DNA of 64,000 nt from Schleiferiaceae bacterium (GTDB lineage Bacteria > Bacteroidota > Bacteroidia > Flavobacteriales > Schleiferiaceae): contig JAGYIN010000004.1 of NCBI GenBank assembly GCA_018402665.1, positions 1 to 64,000 on the forward strand. The letters are read 5' to 3'. The translations under genes were made by a program, and so were the position numbers. Positions 1 through 8,096 of this stretch are shown one piece after another; position 1 is the stretch's first letter; each line of letters begins with the position of its first letter. A model generated the notes under the pieces. The model searched no databases, was not told the origin of the DNA, and worked only from the letters and a program-made list of their open reading frames with translations.

Positions 1-159
1 TCTCTCCTGGGTATCCGGGATAGTTTAACGAAGCCGTCTGGTTCTTTTGAACAATACCGCCCATTGCTATTTGGTAGTTAAACTGGTTAAACAATATAGG
101 GAAAACTTAGTACTTGTGTGTGTTAGCGCGGAAACGGGATTTCTGGCAATCGCGCAAGC

Positions 160-189
160 GGTGTACGGTAAATACCGTACACCTTTTTT
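160..189 (+). terminator. Rho-independent terminator of a transcript entering from upstream
   Basis: A perfect inverted repeat (160-170 with 173-183, stem GGTGTACGGTA) is followed by six T. It ends a plus-strand transcript that begins before the window. Bases 1-159 show no convincing coding frame, so they are either the 3' untranslated part of an upstream gene or the end of a small RNA; I could not match them to a known RNA family. Confidence 0.75.
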
Positions 190-212
190 CAATGTCGTAA
201 TTCATTGGAGCA

Positions 213-240
213 TAAAAAAAACCACCCCTCGGGGTGGTTT
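213..240 (-). terminator. Terminator of the sigma-factor operon
   Basis: The stem AAACCACCCC (219-228) pairs with GGGGTGGTTT (231-240). On the minus strand the hairpin is followed by a run of T (A-run at 214-220 on the plus strand). It lies 12 bases after the stop of the last gene of the minus-strand operon at 252-1682. Confidence 0.8.
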
Positions 241-251
241 ATAGGTGTTTC

Positions 252-734
252 TTATCGCATTGGGCGTCTGTCTCTATCTGTTGGACGATCGCTACCTTTC
301 ATACGTTCCATCATTCTACGACCAAATTCTTTTTCAGCCTTCATGAGTTGAAGCGTTTTCTTTGCTCCTAATACGTCAATAAAATCATCGAGGTAAGACT
401 TACGAAGTTCTTCGATGGCAATATGAATATCTGACATCTTATAAATCATCGTTTCTAATTCCTTTTCACTTATTTCTACATCATTTTTCAAGCTTAAGAA
501 ATTTGCCCGTTGCTTTTCGCGCAACTCATGTTCTTTAGTTTGAAGCTCGTTATATACTGGCCAAAAAGCTTGGCTTTCAGCTACAGTCAGTTCTAATTCC
601 TCGGTGATGTAGGCTACTTTGATCGCCTCAATTTTCTCTTTCTTTTTTTCAAGCTCTGCACGATCGCCCATCTTTGGTTGTGCCATGACCGCTGCTGTAG
701 AAAGCAAGAGGCCAAAAATTAATGTCTTTTTCAT
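252..734 (-). CDS. Periplasmic Spy/CpxP-like protein (sensor of ECF-type sigma factor)
   Basis: A 160-residue exported protein with a clear signal peptide (about residues 1-19, ending AVMAQ) and a highly charged, all-helical mature part. Residues 46-63 contain LELTVAESQAFWPVYNE. This resembles the motif of small Bacteroidota proteins usually annotated as 'sensor of ECF-type sigma factor', which are related to Spy/CpxP LTxxQ proteins. The C-terminus is Arg/Asp-rich. The start overlaps the stop of the anti-sigma-like gene by four bases (ATGA), so the two are probably translationally coupled. The three-gene order sigma, membrane protein, periplasmic protein suggests a cell-envelope stress switch in which this protein is the periplasmic part or a target. 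The specific signal cannot be read from the sequence. Confidence 0.75.
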   Translation of the reverse strand: MKKTLIFGLLLSTAAVMAQPKMGDRAELEKKKEKIEAIKVAYITEELELTVAESQAFWPVYNELQTKEHELREKQRANFLSLKNDVEISEKELETMIYKMSDIHIAIEELRKSYLDDFIDVLGAKKTLQLMKAEKEFGRRMMERMKGSDRPTDRDRRPMR

Positions 735-1117
735 AATTCTAAGTATTCGTAATCTGAGTTATAATAATCGTAATACACATCTGCATCAATCTCGACATCA
801 GCGAAATCAAGCGAATCGGGCTCCACAAAGGAGTACATATCCTCAATCTGCACATAGCCTAGGCTGTACATCTCAGCCATTAAATCTTCGGTTACTTCAC
901 TAGTATTACCTGAAGTGTTCGGCCAAAAGAATACGGCTAAAGCAATTGCAGCTGCGGCGGTCATGGACCAGCGAACAATATGCATGTAGCGCGACTTCGT
1001 TGCAACAACAGGGCTCGTGGTCCGGTCCACGAGATGCTGCTCCGGAATGCGTTGAAGCTTTGCTTTGAGCTCGTTTAACTGAGCATCGCTTGCTGTATAT
1101 GTTCTTTGTTTATCCAT
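731..1117 (-). CDS. Single-pass membrane protein, probable anti-sigma factor
   Basis: This 128-residue protein has a cytosolic N-terminal part (about 1-46), one transmembrane helix (about 47-65, rich in Ala/Ile/Phe) and an acidic, Tyr/Asp-rich periplasmic tail. It sits directly between an ECF sigma-factor gene and a Spy-like gene, with 22 bases to the former and a four-base overlap with the latter. Position and topology suggest that it holds the sigma factor at the membrane. I see no classical zinc-binding anti-sigma motif, so the role is inferred from context. Confidence 0.6.
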   Translation of the reverse strand: MDKQRTYTASDAQLNELKAKLQRIPEQHLVDRTTSPVVATKSRYMHIVRWSMTAAAAIALAVFFWPNTSGNTSEVTEDLMAEMYSLGYVQIEDMYSFVEPDSLDFADVEIDADVYYDYYNSDYEYLEL

Positions 1118-1139
1118 CCTTTTGTTAGAGTTGTCGTAA

Positions 1140-1682
1140 TTATGGAAGGTTTAAAAGACCGATTAATTTTTCTTCCATCTTATTTTTAGCATGGTGGTAA
1201 TTTGCCTTAAGTGCACCAATAGAGGTGCCCGTGAGTTCGGCAATATCCTTAAAGCTCAAATCTTGGTAGTATCGCAATTCAAAAACTAACTGCTGTTTTT
1301 CAGGAAGGGTTTCAATCAGTTGTTGAACACGCAGTTGTATTTCATCTCCATCCCACTTTAAATGCTCCATTGATTGACTTTCCTGTACATCCTCGATTGC
1401 TTCAGTTAGAAACTTCTTTTCCTTCCGTAGCTCGTTCAAAGCACTCCTGCGAACAATCGTGTAGCACCAGGTAAAAGGGTGGCTATTGCCCTTGAAGTGA
1501 TGTAGATTTTTCCATATATTAATGAAGGCCTCTTGTAAGGCATCTTGAGCAAGAGCCTCGTTTTTAAGAACACCATGGGCACAATAAAGTAAGCGTTCGC
1601 TATACTGCTCCACCATTTGGTAAAAAGAAGCCTCCCACTGCTGTTGCAATAGGAGGCTTTTGATGTCTTTAGTTTCCTCCAT
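1140..1682 (-). CDS. RNA polymerase sigma factor, ECF (sigma-70) family
   Basis: This 180-residue protein has the two ECF domains. Region 2 lies in about residues 20-90, with DALQEAFINIWKNL and a FTWCYTIVRRSALNELRK-type segment that would contact the -10 element. Region 4 lies at about 120-175, with LPEKQQLVFELRYYQ and a helix-turn-helix (FKDIAELTGTSIGALKANY). A GTG lies one codon upstream at 1685, but the ATG at 1682 is the more likely start. It heads an operon with the anti-sigma-like and Spy-like genes, which ends at the terminator at 213-240. Such sigma factors usually direct their own operon and an envelope stress regulon. Confidence 0.9.
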   Translation of the reverse strand: MEETKDIKSLLLQQQWEASFYQMVEQYSERLLYCAHGVLKNEALAQDALQEAFINIWKNLHHFKGNSHPFTWCYTIVRRSALNELRKEKKFLTEAIEDVQESQSMEHLKWDGDEIQLRVQQLIETLPEKQQLVFELRYYQDLSFKDIAELTGTSIGALKANYHHAKNKMEEKLIGLLNLP

Positions 1683-1727
1683 CACTGTTTAGATAGGAGG
1701 AAGATAGTAAAGGTTTAAGCGGAAGAA

Positions 1728-2681
1728 TTACTTTCTAGAGATAACCTTCTGCGCTGCGGCAACTATAGCCTCAGCGTTCAGTCCGTACTTCTCCATCAAT
1801 TGTGCAGGAGTACCGCTCTCACCGAAGCTGTCATTAACAGCTACAAATTCTTGAGGAACGGGGTGCTTAGTCACTAAAGTCTGAGCAACACTCTCGCCCA
1901 AACCACCAAAGCGGTTGTGCTCTTCAGCCGTAACCACACATCCAGTTTTATAGGCAGATGCTAGTATAGCCTTCTCGTCCAGCGGCTTGATCGTCGCCAT
2001 ACCGATGACTTCTGCGCTAACGCCTGCGGCTTCGAGTGCTTCAGCAGCTTGCAAAGCCTCCCATACAAGGTGTCCAGTGGCAATAATGGTAACGTCTGTA
2101 CCGTCTGTTAATACATCCGCTTTACCAATTTCAAATTTGGCATCAGCAGTGGTAAAGTTGGCAACGCTCGGTCTTCCGAATCTCAAGTATACAGGACCGT
2201 CATAATCGGCGATTGCAATGGTAGCAGCTTTAGTTTGGTTGTAATCACAAGGGTTGATCACGACCATGTGCGGCAACATCTTCATCAGACCGATATCTTC
2301 AAGAATCTGATGTGTTGCACCGTCTTCACCTAGCGTCAAGCCTGCGTGAGAAGCACATATCTTCACATTTTTACCGCTATAAGCGATGCTCTGGCGAATC
2401 TGATCGTACACACGACCCGTAGAGAAGTTTGCAAAAGTTCCTGTAAATGGTATTTTTCCGCCTATCGTAAGACCGGCAGCAATACCCATCATGTTTGCTT
2501 CAGCAATACCGACTTGAAAGAATCGGTCCGGATTTTCATCTGCAAATGCATTCATTTTGAGTGAACCGGTAAGATCGGCACATAATGCAACGACGTTCTT
2601 GTTTTTTTGACCCAATTCTTGGAGGCCTGCGCCAAATCCTGAACGCGTGTCTTTATTGCCTGAATTTGTGTACTTCTTCAT
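1728..2681 (-). CDS. Transketolase, C-terminal subunit
   Basis: This 317-residue protein corresponds to the pyrimidine-binding and C-terminal domains of transketolase. Visible are [12 protein letters not shown] near the N-terminus, the [16 protein letters not shown] segment whose glutamate activates thiamine diphosphate, and a C-terminal transketolase domain from about residue 190. The N-terminal half is a separate gene (4070-4915), a split layout common in Bacteroidota and archaea. The two products should form one enzyme that moves two-carbon ketol units in the pentose phosphate pathway. The gene is the last of a three-gene unit and starts two bases after the VWA gene that separates the halves. 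Confidence 0.93.
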   Translation of the reverse strand: MKKYTNSGNKDTRSGFGAGLQELGQKNKNVVALCADLTGSLKMNAFADENPDRFFQVGIAEANMMGIAAGLTIGGKIPFTGTFANFSTGRVYDQIRQSIAYSGKNVKICASHAGLTLGEDGATHQILEDIGLMKMLPHMVVINPCDYNQTKAATIAIADYDGPVYLRFGRPSVANFTTADAKFEIGKADVLTDGTDVTIIATGHLVWEALQAAEALEAAGVSAEVIGMATIKPLDEKAILASAYKTGCVVTAEEHNRFGGLGESVAQTLVTKHPVPQEFVAVNDSFGESGTPAQLMEKYGLNAEAIVAAAQKVISRK

Positions 2682-2683
2682 TA

Positions 2684-4063
2684 TTAATTGATTTTCACAA
2701 TGGTTGATGAGCCAGGGCTCACTCTAAATTCTTTGGTTTTACTGTAGCCCGTTTCTTGAGCAAATTTGCTTCTAAATACGACCATATATTGGCCAGGTTG
2801 GAGTTGGAATACCTGTCGCTCGCCGCTTTCACTGAGATCTGTCACCCATTCAAAACCGTCTTCTCTTTGCACAAAAATAGATCCATATCCGCTTGTACCC
2901 GCTTGTAAAGTGACCATACCTGGTGGGGGTACAGCTATCGTTGTTGTAGTACTAGGATTAACAACTACGCCACTTTGAAAAATCCGAGGTAGGGTTAAAA
3001 TTTCCAAGTCATACGTACCGCTGAGGTACCGTTGAGTGGTACCAAAGTCCTGCACATGAAGAATTTCATTTTTACCCTGTGGTTTGATAATGCAAGAAAT
3101 AGTTGTGCTTTGTCTAGAGTTTGATCGAAGCTCCAACTGTCCTTGTGGGGTAGACGCACCAATGTGGGTGTGCGTACCGGGATGAATAACGATGCTATCC
3201 ACACGCACTGGGGGAACCGTATGAACTACCATATCATAAATCACTAAAGGATCTAAAACCATAGTATCCGGTTGGCCCCTATAATTTAAGGTATGGACGA
3301 AGCTCTTTCTTACTTTTTGCGAAGTGTGATCGTATAGTAAGATTGGAACGTTTGTCTCCGTCGGCTTACCTCGGCTATCTAAAAGGTTGATTTGAGCTGT
3401 TGTATTGTCTAAAGCTTGGGAAATGACGACGCCTAAAACGTTCTTAAAGGTATTTTCATCTGCTGCGTCGAAATACGTTCCAACACATTCAAAACTGTCT
3501 TTAAAATCCTCATCTAAGCCAATTCCAATAACAAATGGCTTAAGAATGATACCCTTTTGTTGAAGACGTTTACTCACTACACATGGATCGCCATCACATG
3601 CTTCCACACCATCTGTAATTAAAATGACGATGTTTCTACAATCCTCACAAGGTGGAAAATCATCCGATGCTTTCAAAAGCGAGCCAGCGATTGGAGTAGT
3701 ACCCTTAGGTTTAATGGCCTTTAGCACACGCTTAATTTTATAGATGTTGCCGTTACTGAACGGAACCTCTAAACGCGTATCAGAACAATCTTGAGGTGGG
3801 ACGGGTTTTTGATGACCGTAGACCCGGAGGGCCAATTGAAAGTTTCCTTCCTCTTGAATTCCCTGCAAGCTATCGAGCATTTGTCCCATCAAGCGTTGCG
3901 CCACATCAATTTTAGCTCCACTTTCCCAACGCCCGTACATGCTCTGACTTCCATCGAAAACGAATAAAATTCGCGTTAGCGGAGGACGTTCTTCTTCAAC
4001 CTGTGACTGTGCCTGAAGGGCAAGACAGAAAAAGAAAAATACTATGGCGATGAGTTGCTTCAC
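2684..4063 (-). CDS. Secreted von Willebrand factor type A domain protein
   Basis: This 459-residue protein starts at GTG (4061-4063), which places an excellent signal peptide first (residues 1-20, [20 protein letters not shown]). A VWA domain follows at about 30-235, with the metal-binding MIDAS motif DGSQS (37-41), a conserved GTTP threonine loop and [11 protein letters not shown]. Several cysteines (DCSDT, CEDC, DPC) could form disulphides. The remaining ~220 residues look like beta-sandwich repeats and are not recognised. It lies six bases after the transketolase N-terminal gene and two before the C-terminal gene, so it is co-transcribed with a cytosolic enzyme although it is exported. 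VWA proteins of this form are often co-chaperones or adhesion proteins; the role here is unknown. Confidence 0.85.
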   Translation of the reverse strand: MKQLIAIVFFFFCLALQAQSQVEEERPPLTRILFVFDGSQSMYGRWESGAKIDVAQRLMGQMLDSLQGIQEEGNFQLALRVYGHQKPVPPQDCSDTRLEVPFSNGNIYKIKRVLKAIKPKGTTPIAGSLLKASDDFPPCEDCRNIVILITDGVEACDGDPCVVSKRLQQKGIILKPFVIGIGLDEDFKDSFECVGTYFDAADENTFKNVLGVVISQALDNTTAQINLLDSRGKPTETNVPILLYDHTSQKVRKSFVHTLNYRGQPDTMVLDPLVIYDMVVHTVPPVRVDSIVIHPGTHTHIGASTPQGQLELRSNSRQSTTISCIIKPQGKNEILHVQDFGTTQRYLSGTYDLEILTLPRIFQSGVVVNPSTTTTIAVPPPGMVTLQAGTSGYGSIFVQREDGFEWVTDLSESGERQVFQLQPGQYMVVFRSKFAQETGYSKTKEFRVSPGSSTIVKIN

Positions 4064-4069
4064 GTTGGA

Positions 4070-4915
4070 CTAGTAATCTCCTAGCGTTTCAGGGTTTTGG
4101 CTGAGCGCGTCAGCTAATTGATCGTCGTTCGGTGCAACACCATGCCATTTGTGTGTGCCCATCATAAAGTCAACACCGTTGCCCATTTCTGTGTGCAGGA
4201 GTATACAAACAGGTTGGCCTTTTCCAGCTGCGTTGGTCGCTTCAGTGAGTGCTGTTTTAACCGAAGCCAGGTCGTTTCCTTTTGCTACAGAAATTACGTG
4301 CCATCCGAAAGCTTCAAATTTAGCTTGAATAGAGCCCATTGCTAAAACTTCATCCGTTGATCCGTCAATCTGTTTGGCGTTGACATCAACAGTAGAAATG
4401 AGGTTATCTATTTTTTTGGCAGCAGCATACATTGCCGCTTCCCACACTTGTCCTTCTTGTAATTCTCCGTCCCCGTGTAGGGTGTAGACCAAGCGGTCAT
4501 CGCCATTTAATTTTTTTGCTTCAGCAGCCCCAATGGCAACACTCATTCCTTGACCTAGCGATCCAGAAGCGATGCGAATACCTTCCAATCCCTCATGCGT
4601 CGTGGGGTGTCCCTGTAAACGAGTATTCAATTTTCTAAACGTTGCCATTTCGCTTACATCGAAGTAGCCGGCACGTGCCAGGATAGAATACATCACAGGT
4701 GAAATGTGTCCGTTAGATAAGAAGAAAAGATCTTCTCCTATACCGTCCATTTTGAACCCCTTAGGTTCGTGTTTCATGTGATCAAAATAGAGTGTAGTCA
4801 AAAATTCTACACATCCTAAGGAACCGCCTGGGTGTCCTGAATTTACAGCGTGCACCATACGTACAATATCTCTGCGGACTTGGGATACGACGGCTTGTAG
4901 GTCTTGTTGTGACAT
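4070..4915 (-). CDS. Transketolase, N-terminal subunit
   Basis: This 281-residue protein is the thiamine-diphosphate pyrophosphate-binding half of transketolase. It shows the typical start VRRDIVRMVHAVNSGHPGGSL, conserved histidines for substrate (GHISPV, GHPTTHEG) and the cofactor motif GDGELQEGQ ending about 28 residues later in VDVNAKQ. It is the first gene of the tktN-VWA-tktC unit. Together with the product of 1728-2681 it makes a complete transketolase of normal total length, about 600 residues. A weak -7-like element (TAATTTTA on the minus strand) lies upstream. Confidence 0.93.
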   Translation of the reverse strand: MSQQDLQAVVSQVRRDIVRMVHAVNSGHPGGSLGCVEFLTTLYFDHMKHEPKGFKMDGIGEDLFFLSNGHISPVMYSILARAGYFDVSEMATFRKLNTRLQGHPTTHEGLEGIRIASGSLGQGMSVAIGAAEAKKLNGDDRLVYTLHGDGELQEGQVWEAAMYAAAKKIDNLISTVDVNAKQIDGSTDEVLAMGSIQAKFEAFGWHVISVAKGNDLASVKTALTEATNAAGKGQPVCILLHTEMGNGVDFMMGTHKWHGVAPNDDQLADALSQNPETLGDY

Positions 4916-5001
4916 GGATGAAATGTTATATTCAATACACCGTAAAATTACGCCAAAACAAGGCCCAATTCCCTCTTAAATCCAATTCACATATACACAC
5001 G

Positions 5002-5029
5002 TTGCTAACAAAGAATCCGTTTATCTTTG
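5002..5029 (+). promoter_or_regulatory. Bacteroidota-type promoter of ychF
   Basis: TTG at 5002-5004, a 17-base spacer, and TATCTTTG at 5022-5029 match the Bacteroidota housekeeping promoter (TTG and TAnnTTTG) exactly. The ychF start lies 20 bases downstream. Confidence 0.75.
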
Positions 5030-5048
5030 CCGCCCTAAAGCAACTAGT

Positions 5049-6140
5049 ATGAAGTGTGGAATCGTCGGCTTGCCGAATGTTGGAAAGAGTACGTTATTCA
5101 ACTGTCTGTCTAGCGCGAAAGCGCAGGCGGCTAATTACCCGTTCTGTACCATTGAGCCAAATGTTGGTCAGGTAACTGTGCCCGATTATCGTTTAGAGCG
5201 TTTATCTGAATTAGTGAATCCAGTGCGTGTGCAACCGGCGAATGTTGAAATTGTAGATATCGCAGGATTGGTTCGTGGCGCATCGAAAGGAGAAGGTTTG
5301 GGGAACCAATTCTTAGGGAATATCCGTGAAACCAACGCCATCATACACGTGCTCCGTTGCTTTGAAAATGAGAATGTCACCCATGTCGATGGAAGTGTAG
5401 ATCCTATCCGGGATAAGGAAACTATCGATACCGAATTGCAGCTCAAAGACCTCGATACCATCGAAAAACGCCTGGATAAAGCCAAAAAAATGGCTAAAAG
5501 CGGCGAAAAAGAGGCCAAACTCAACGTTTCTACCTTAGAACGACTGATCGCTTTTGTATTAGAAGGTAGAAATGTCCGCGGTTTTGAACGTTCCGAGCGC
5601 GAACAAGAATTGATCAAAGAAATGCAGTTGCTTACGGATAAGCCAGTGTTGTACTTGTGTAATGTGGATGAAAGCGCTGCTAAATCCGGAAATGCATATG
5701 TTGATCGTGTTGTTGAAATGGCGGCGGCTGAAGGTGCGGGTTGCATTCATATCGCGGTAAGCACAGAATCGGACATTGCTGAATTAGAAACCTATGAGGA
5801 GAAACAATTGTTTCTTGAAGAATTGGGTCTTGAAGATGCCGGCGTAAACCGTGTGATTCGTGCCGCTTACGAACTGTTAAACCTTCAGACCTACTTCACA
5901 GCGGGCGTGAAGGAAGTTCGGGCATGGACTATTAAGAAAAACTTCACAGCACCCCAGGCTGCCGGTGTCATACATAGCGATTTTGAGAAAGGCTTCATCC
6001 GTGCTGAGGTTATTTCATTCGTAGATTATGATGCTTTGGGCAGTGAAAATGCAGTAAAGGAGGCAGGGAAGATGCGTGTTGAAGGAAAAGAGTACATCGT
6101 TCAAGATGGCGACGTAATGCACTTCCGTTTCAATGTGTAA
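5049..6140 (+). CDS. ychF: Redox-regulated ATPase YchF (Obg family)
   Basis: This 363-residue protein is a full-length member of the Obg-like P-loop family. It has G1 GLPNVGKST (residues 7-15), a G3 region DIAGLVRGASKGEGLGNQFL, a coiled-coil insertion around 130-190 and a C-terminal TGS domain (from about 280; AWTIKKN, DFEKGFIRAEVI). The G4 motif is the NVDE-type sequence typical of YchF, which prefers ATP over GTP. YchF binds ribosomes and acts in oxidative-stress and translation control. It is monocistronic by appearance, with a good promoter at 5002-5029 and an 84-base gap before parE. Confidence 0.97.
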   Translation: MKCGIVGLPNVGKSTLFNCLSSAKAQAANYPFCTIEPNVGQVTVPDYRLERLSELVNPVRVQPANVEIVDIAGLVRGASKGEGLGNQFLGNIRETNAIIHVLRCFENENVTHVDGSVDPIRDKETIDTELQLKDLDTIEKRLDKAKKMAKSGEKEAKLNVSTLERLIAFVLEGRNVRGFERSEREQELIKEMQLLTDKPVLYLCNVDESAAKSGNAYVDRVVEMAAAEGAGCIHIAVSTESDIAELETYEEKQLFLEELGLEDAGVNRVIRAAYELLNLQTYFTAGVKEVRAWTIKKNFTAPQAAGVIHSDFEKGFIRAEVISFVDYDALGSENAVKEAGKMRVEGKEYIVQDGDVMHFRFNV

Positions 6141-6224
6141 AACCTGTGTATACTTTAACGGATTAAACGTGCGGTAAAGTCGTGTGCATTCTTAAATTAG
6201 AATCCTCTGTATTCCAATTTATTT

Positions 6225-8096
6225 ATGGCACAAGAAGCACAATATACTGAAGACAACATACGGTCACTTGAGTGGGACGAGCACATCAGGCTACGTCCTG
6301 GTATGTACATCGGAAAGTTGGGCGATGGAAAAAGCCCAGACGATGGAATCTATATTCTACTAAAAGAAGTCCTAGACAACGCTATTGACGAATACGTCAT
6401 GGGAGCGGGCAAAACCGTAGAGGTGAAAATCGCCGACGGTCAGGTCATGGTTAGGGATTACGGCCGCGGTATTCCTTTGGGGAAAGTTGTTGATGTAGTT
6501 TCAAAAATCAATACAGGGGCGAAATACGATAGTAAGGCGTTTAAAAAATCTGTAGGTCTCAACGGCGTTGGTGCCAAAGCCGTAAATGCACTGTCTTCTG
6601 AGTTCATCGTTCAGGCGTACCGAGACGGTAAAACGAAGCGCGCAAAATTTTCCTTCGGCAAGCTGGTTGAAGACGATGCCATTGAGGAGTCTTCGCAGCG
6701 TAAAGGAACAAAAATCACCTTCCGCCCGGATATAGATATCTTCATTAACTACAAATACATGTTGGAGTATGTGGAGAAGATGTTATGGAACTATGCCTAC
6801 CTCAATCCTGGACTTACCTTATATCTAAATGGAGAGAAGTTTTATTCAGAGAACGGTTTAAAAGACCTGCTTCAAGATAACCTCGATGGGAACGTCTTGC
6901 ATGATATCATACACCTAAAGGCAGACGACATAGAAGTGGCCATAACGCATGCAGAACGCATGCAAGGTGAGCAGTACTACAGTTTTGTCAATGGTCAACA
7001 CACAACCCAGGGAGGAACACATCAAAATGCGTTTAGAGAAGGACTGGTTACTGTAATGCGAGATTTTTACGGTAAAAACTTTGATGCGGCCGACATTCGT
7101 GCATGTGTGATCGGAGCAGTTTCTCTAAAAGTAGTTGAGCCGGTTTTTGAATCTCAAACGAAAACGAAATTAGGTTCACTAGAAATGGCACCGGGTGAAG
7201 TGCACGTTCGAACGTTCGTTGGAAATTTCTTGAAAGAACATCTCGATAATTATTTACACCGAAATCCAGCAGTTGCAGATATTCTGTTAAAGAAGATCCA
7301 ACGCGCGGAACGCGAGCGTAAGGATTTACAGGGCATTCGGAAATTGGCCCGTGAACGTGCGAAAACAGCAAACCTTCACAATAAAAAACTTCGCGATTGC
7401 CGCGCACATTTGAGTGATAATAAGCCCGGTGCAAAGGGTGATCGTCGACTTGAAACCACTTTGTTTATTACGGAGGGAGATAGTGCTTCAGGTTCAATCA
7501 CTAAAAGCCGTGATGTGAATACACAGGCTGTATTCTCACTAAAAGGAAAACCGCTAAATTCATACGGTCTAACCAAAAAAGTGGTCTACGAGAATGAAGA
7601 ATTTAACTTATTACAGGCAGCTTTAAACATTGAAGATGGTTTGGATGAGTTGCGTTACAATAATGTGGTGATTGCAACGGATGCGGATGTTGATGGAATG
7701 CACATCCGGTTATTGTTGATTACGTTCTTCTTGCAATTTTTCCCGGAATTGGTTCGCGAGGGACATTTGTATATTTTACAAACCCCCTTGTTCAGGGTTC
7801 GAAACAAAAAGGAAACCAGGTACTGTTACACTCCGGAAGAAAAAAACTCCGCTATTGACCAATTGGGCCCTCGACCAGAAATCACTAGGTTTAAGGGGTT
7901 GGGTGAAATTTCGCCGGACGAATTCAAGCATTTTATTGGAAAGGATATTCGACTAGAACCTGTAATGATTGGAAGAGATCATACCTCAGGCGACTTATTG
8001 GAATTCTACATGGGTAAAAATACACCGAAGCGTCAAGAGTTTATTATCGAAAACTTACGCGTGGAGAAAAATTTGGAAGAGGAACTCTTTAACTGA
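6225..8096 (+). CDS. parE: DNA topoisomerase IV subunit B (type IIA, GyrB/ParE family)
   Basis: This 623-residue ATPase subunit has the GHKL fold ([10 protein letters not shown], catalytic Glu48 and Asn52; [21 protein letters not shown]), a transducer domain and a TOPRIM domain with EGDSASG (Glu417) and DADVDG (Asp486/Asp488). The length and the lack of a long GyrB insert fit ParE rather than GyrB. The stop overlaps the parC start (TGATG), so the two subunits are coupled. Together they decatenate replicated chromosomes with ATP. The assignment to topoisomerase IV rather than gyrase rests on length and the adjacent A subunit. Confidence 0.9.
   Translation: MAQEAQYTEDNIRSLEWDEHIRLRPGMYIGKLGDGKSPDDGIYILLKEVLDNAIDEYVMGAGKTVEVKIADGQVMVRDYGRGIPLGKVVDVVSKINTGAKYDSKAFKKSVGLNGVGAKAVNALSSEFIVQAYRDGKTKRAKFSFGKLVEDDAIEESSQRKGTKITFRPDIDIFINYKYMLEYVEKMLWNYAYLNPGLTLYLNGEKFYSENGLKDLLQDNLDGNVLHDIIHLKADDIEVAITHAERMQGEQYYSFVNGQHTTQGGTHQNAFREGLVTVMRDFYGKNFDAADIRACVIGAVSLKVVEPVFESQTKTKLGSLEMAPGEVHVRTFVGNFLKEHLDNYLHRNPAVADILLKKIQRAERERKDLQGIRKLARERAKTANLHNKKLRDCRAHLSDNKPGAKGDRRLETTLFITEGDSASGSITKSRDVNTQAVFSLKGKPLNSYGLTKKVVYENEEFNLLQAALNIEDGLDELRYNNVVIATDADVDGMHIRLLLITFFLQFFPELVREGHLYILQTPLFRVRNKKETRYCYTPEEKNSAIDQLGPRPEITRFKGLGEISPDEFKHFIGKDIRLEPVMIGRDHTSGDLLEFYMGKNTPKRQEFIIENLRVEKNLEEELFN

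Noticed and set aside
47-244. 65-residue open frame at the window start
   Set aside because: It runs through both terminators (160-189 and 213-240), has no recognisable protein pattern and is best explained as chance.
5186-5746. Long antisense frame (186 residues) inside ychF
   Set aside because: It is a codon-bias shadow of ychF on the other strand, with no family features; similar frames lie opposite uvrA, valS and icmF.
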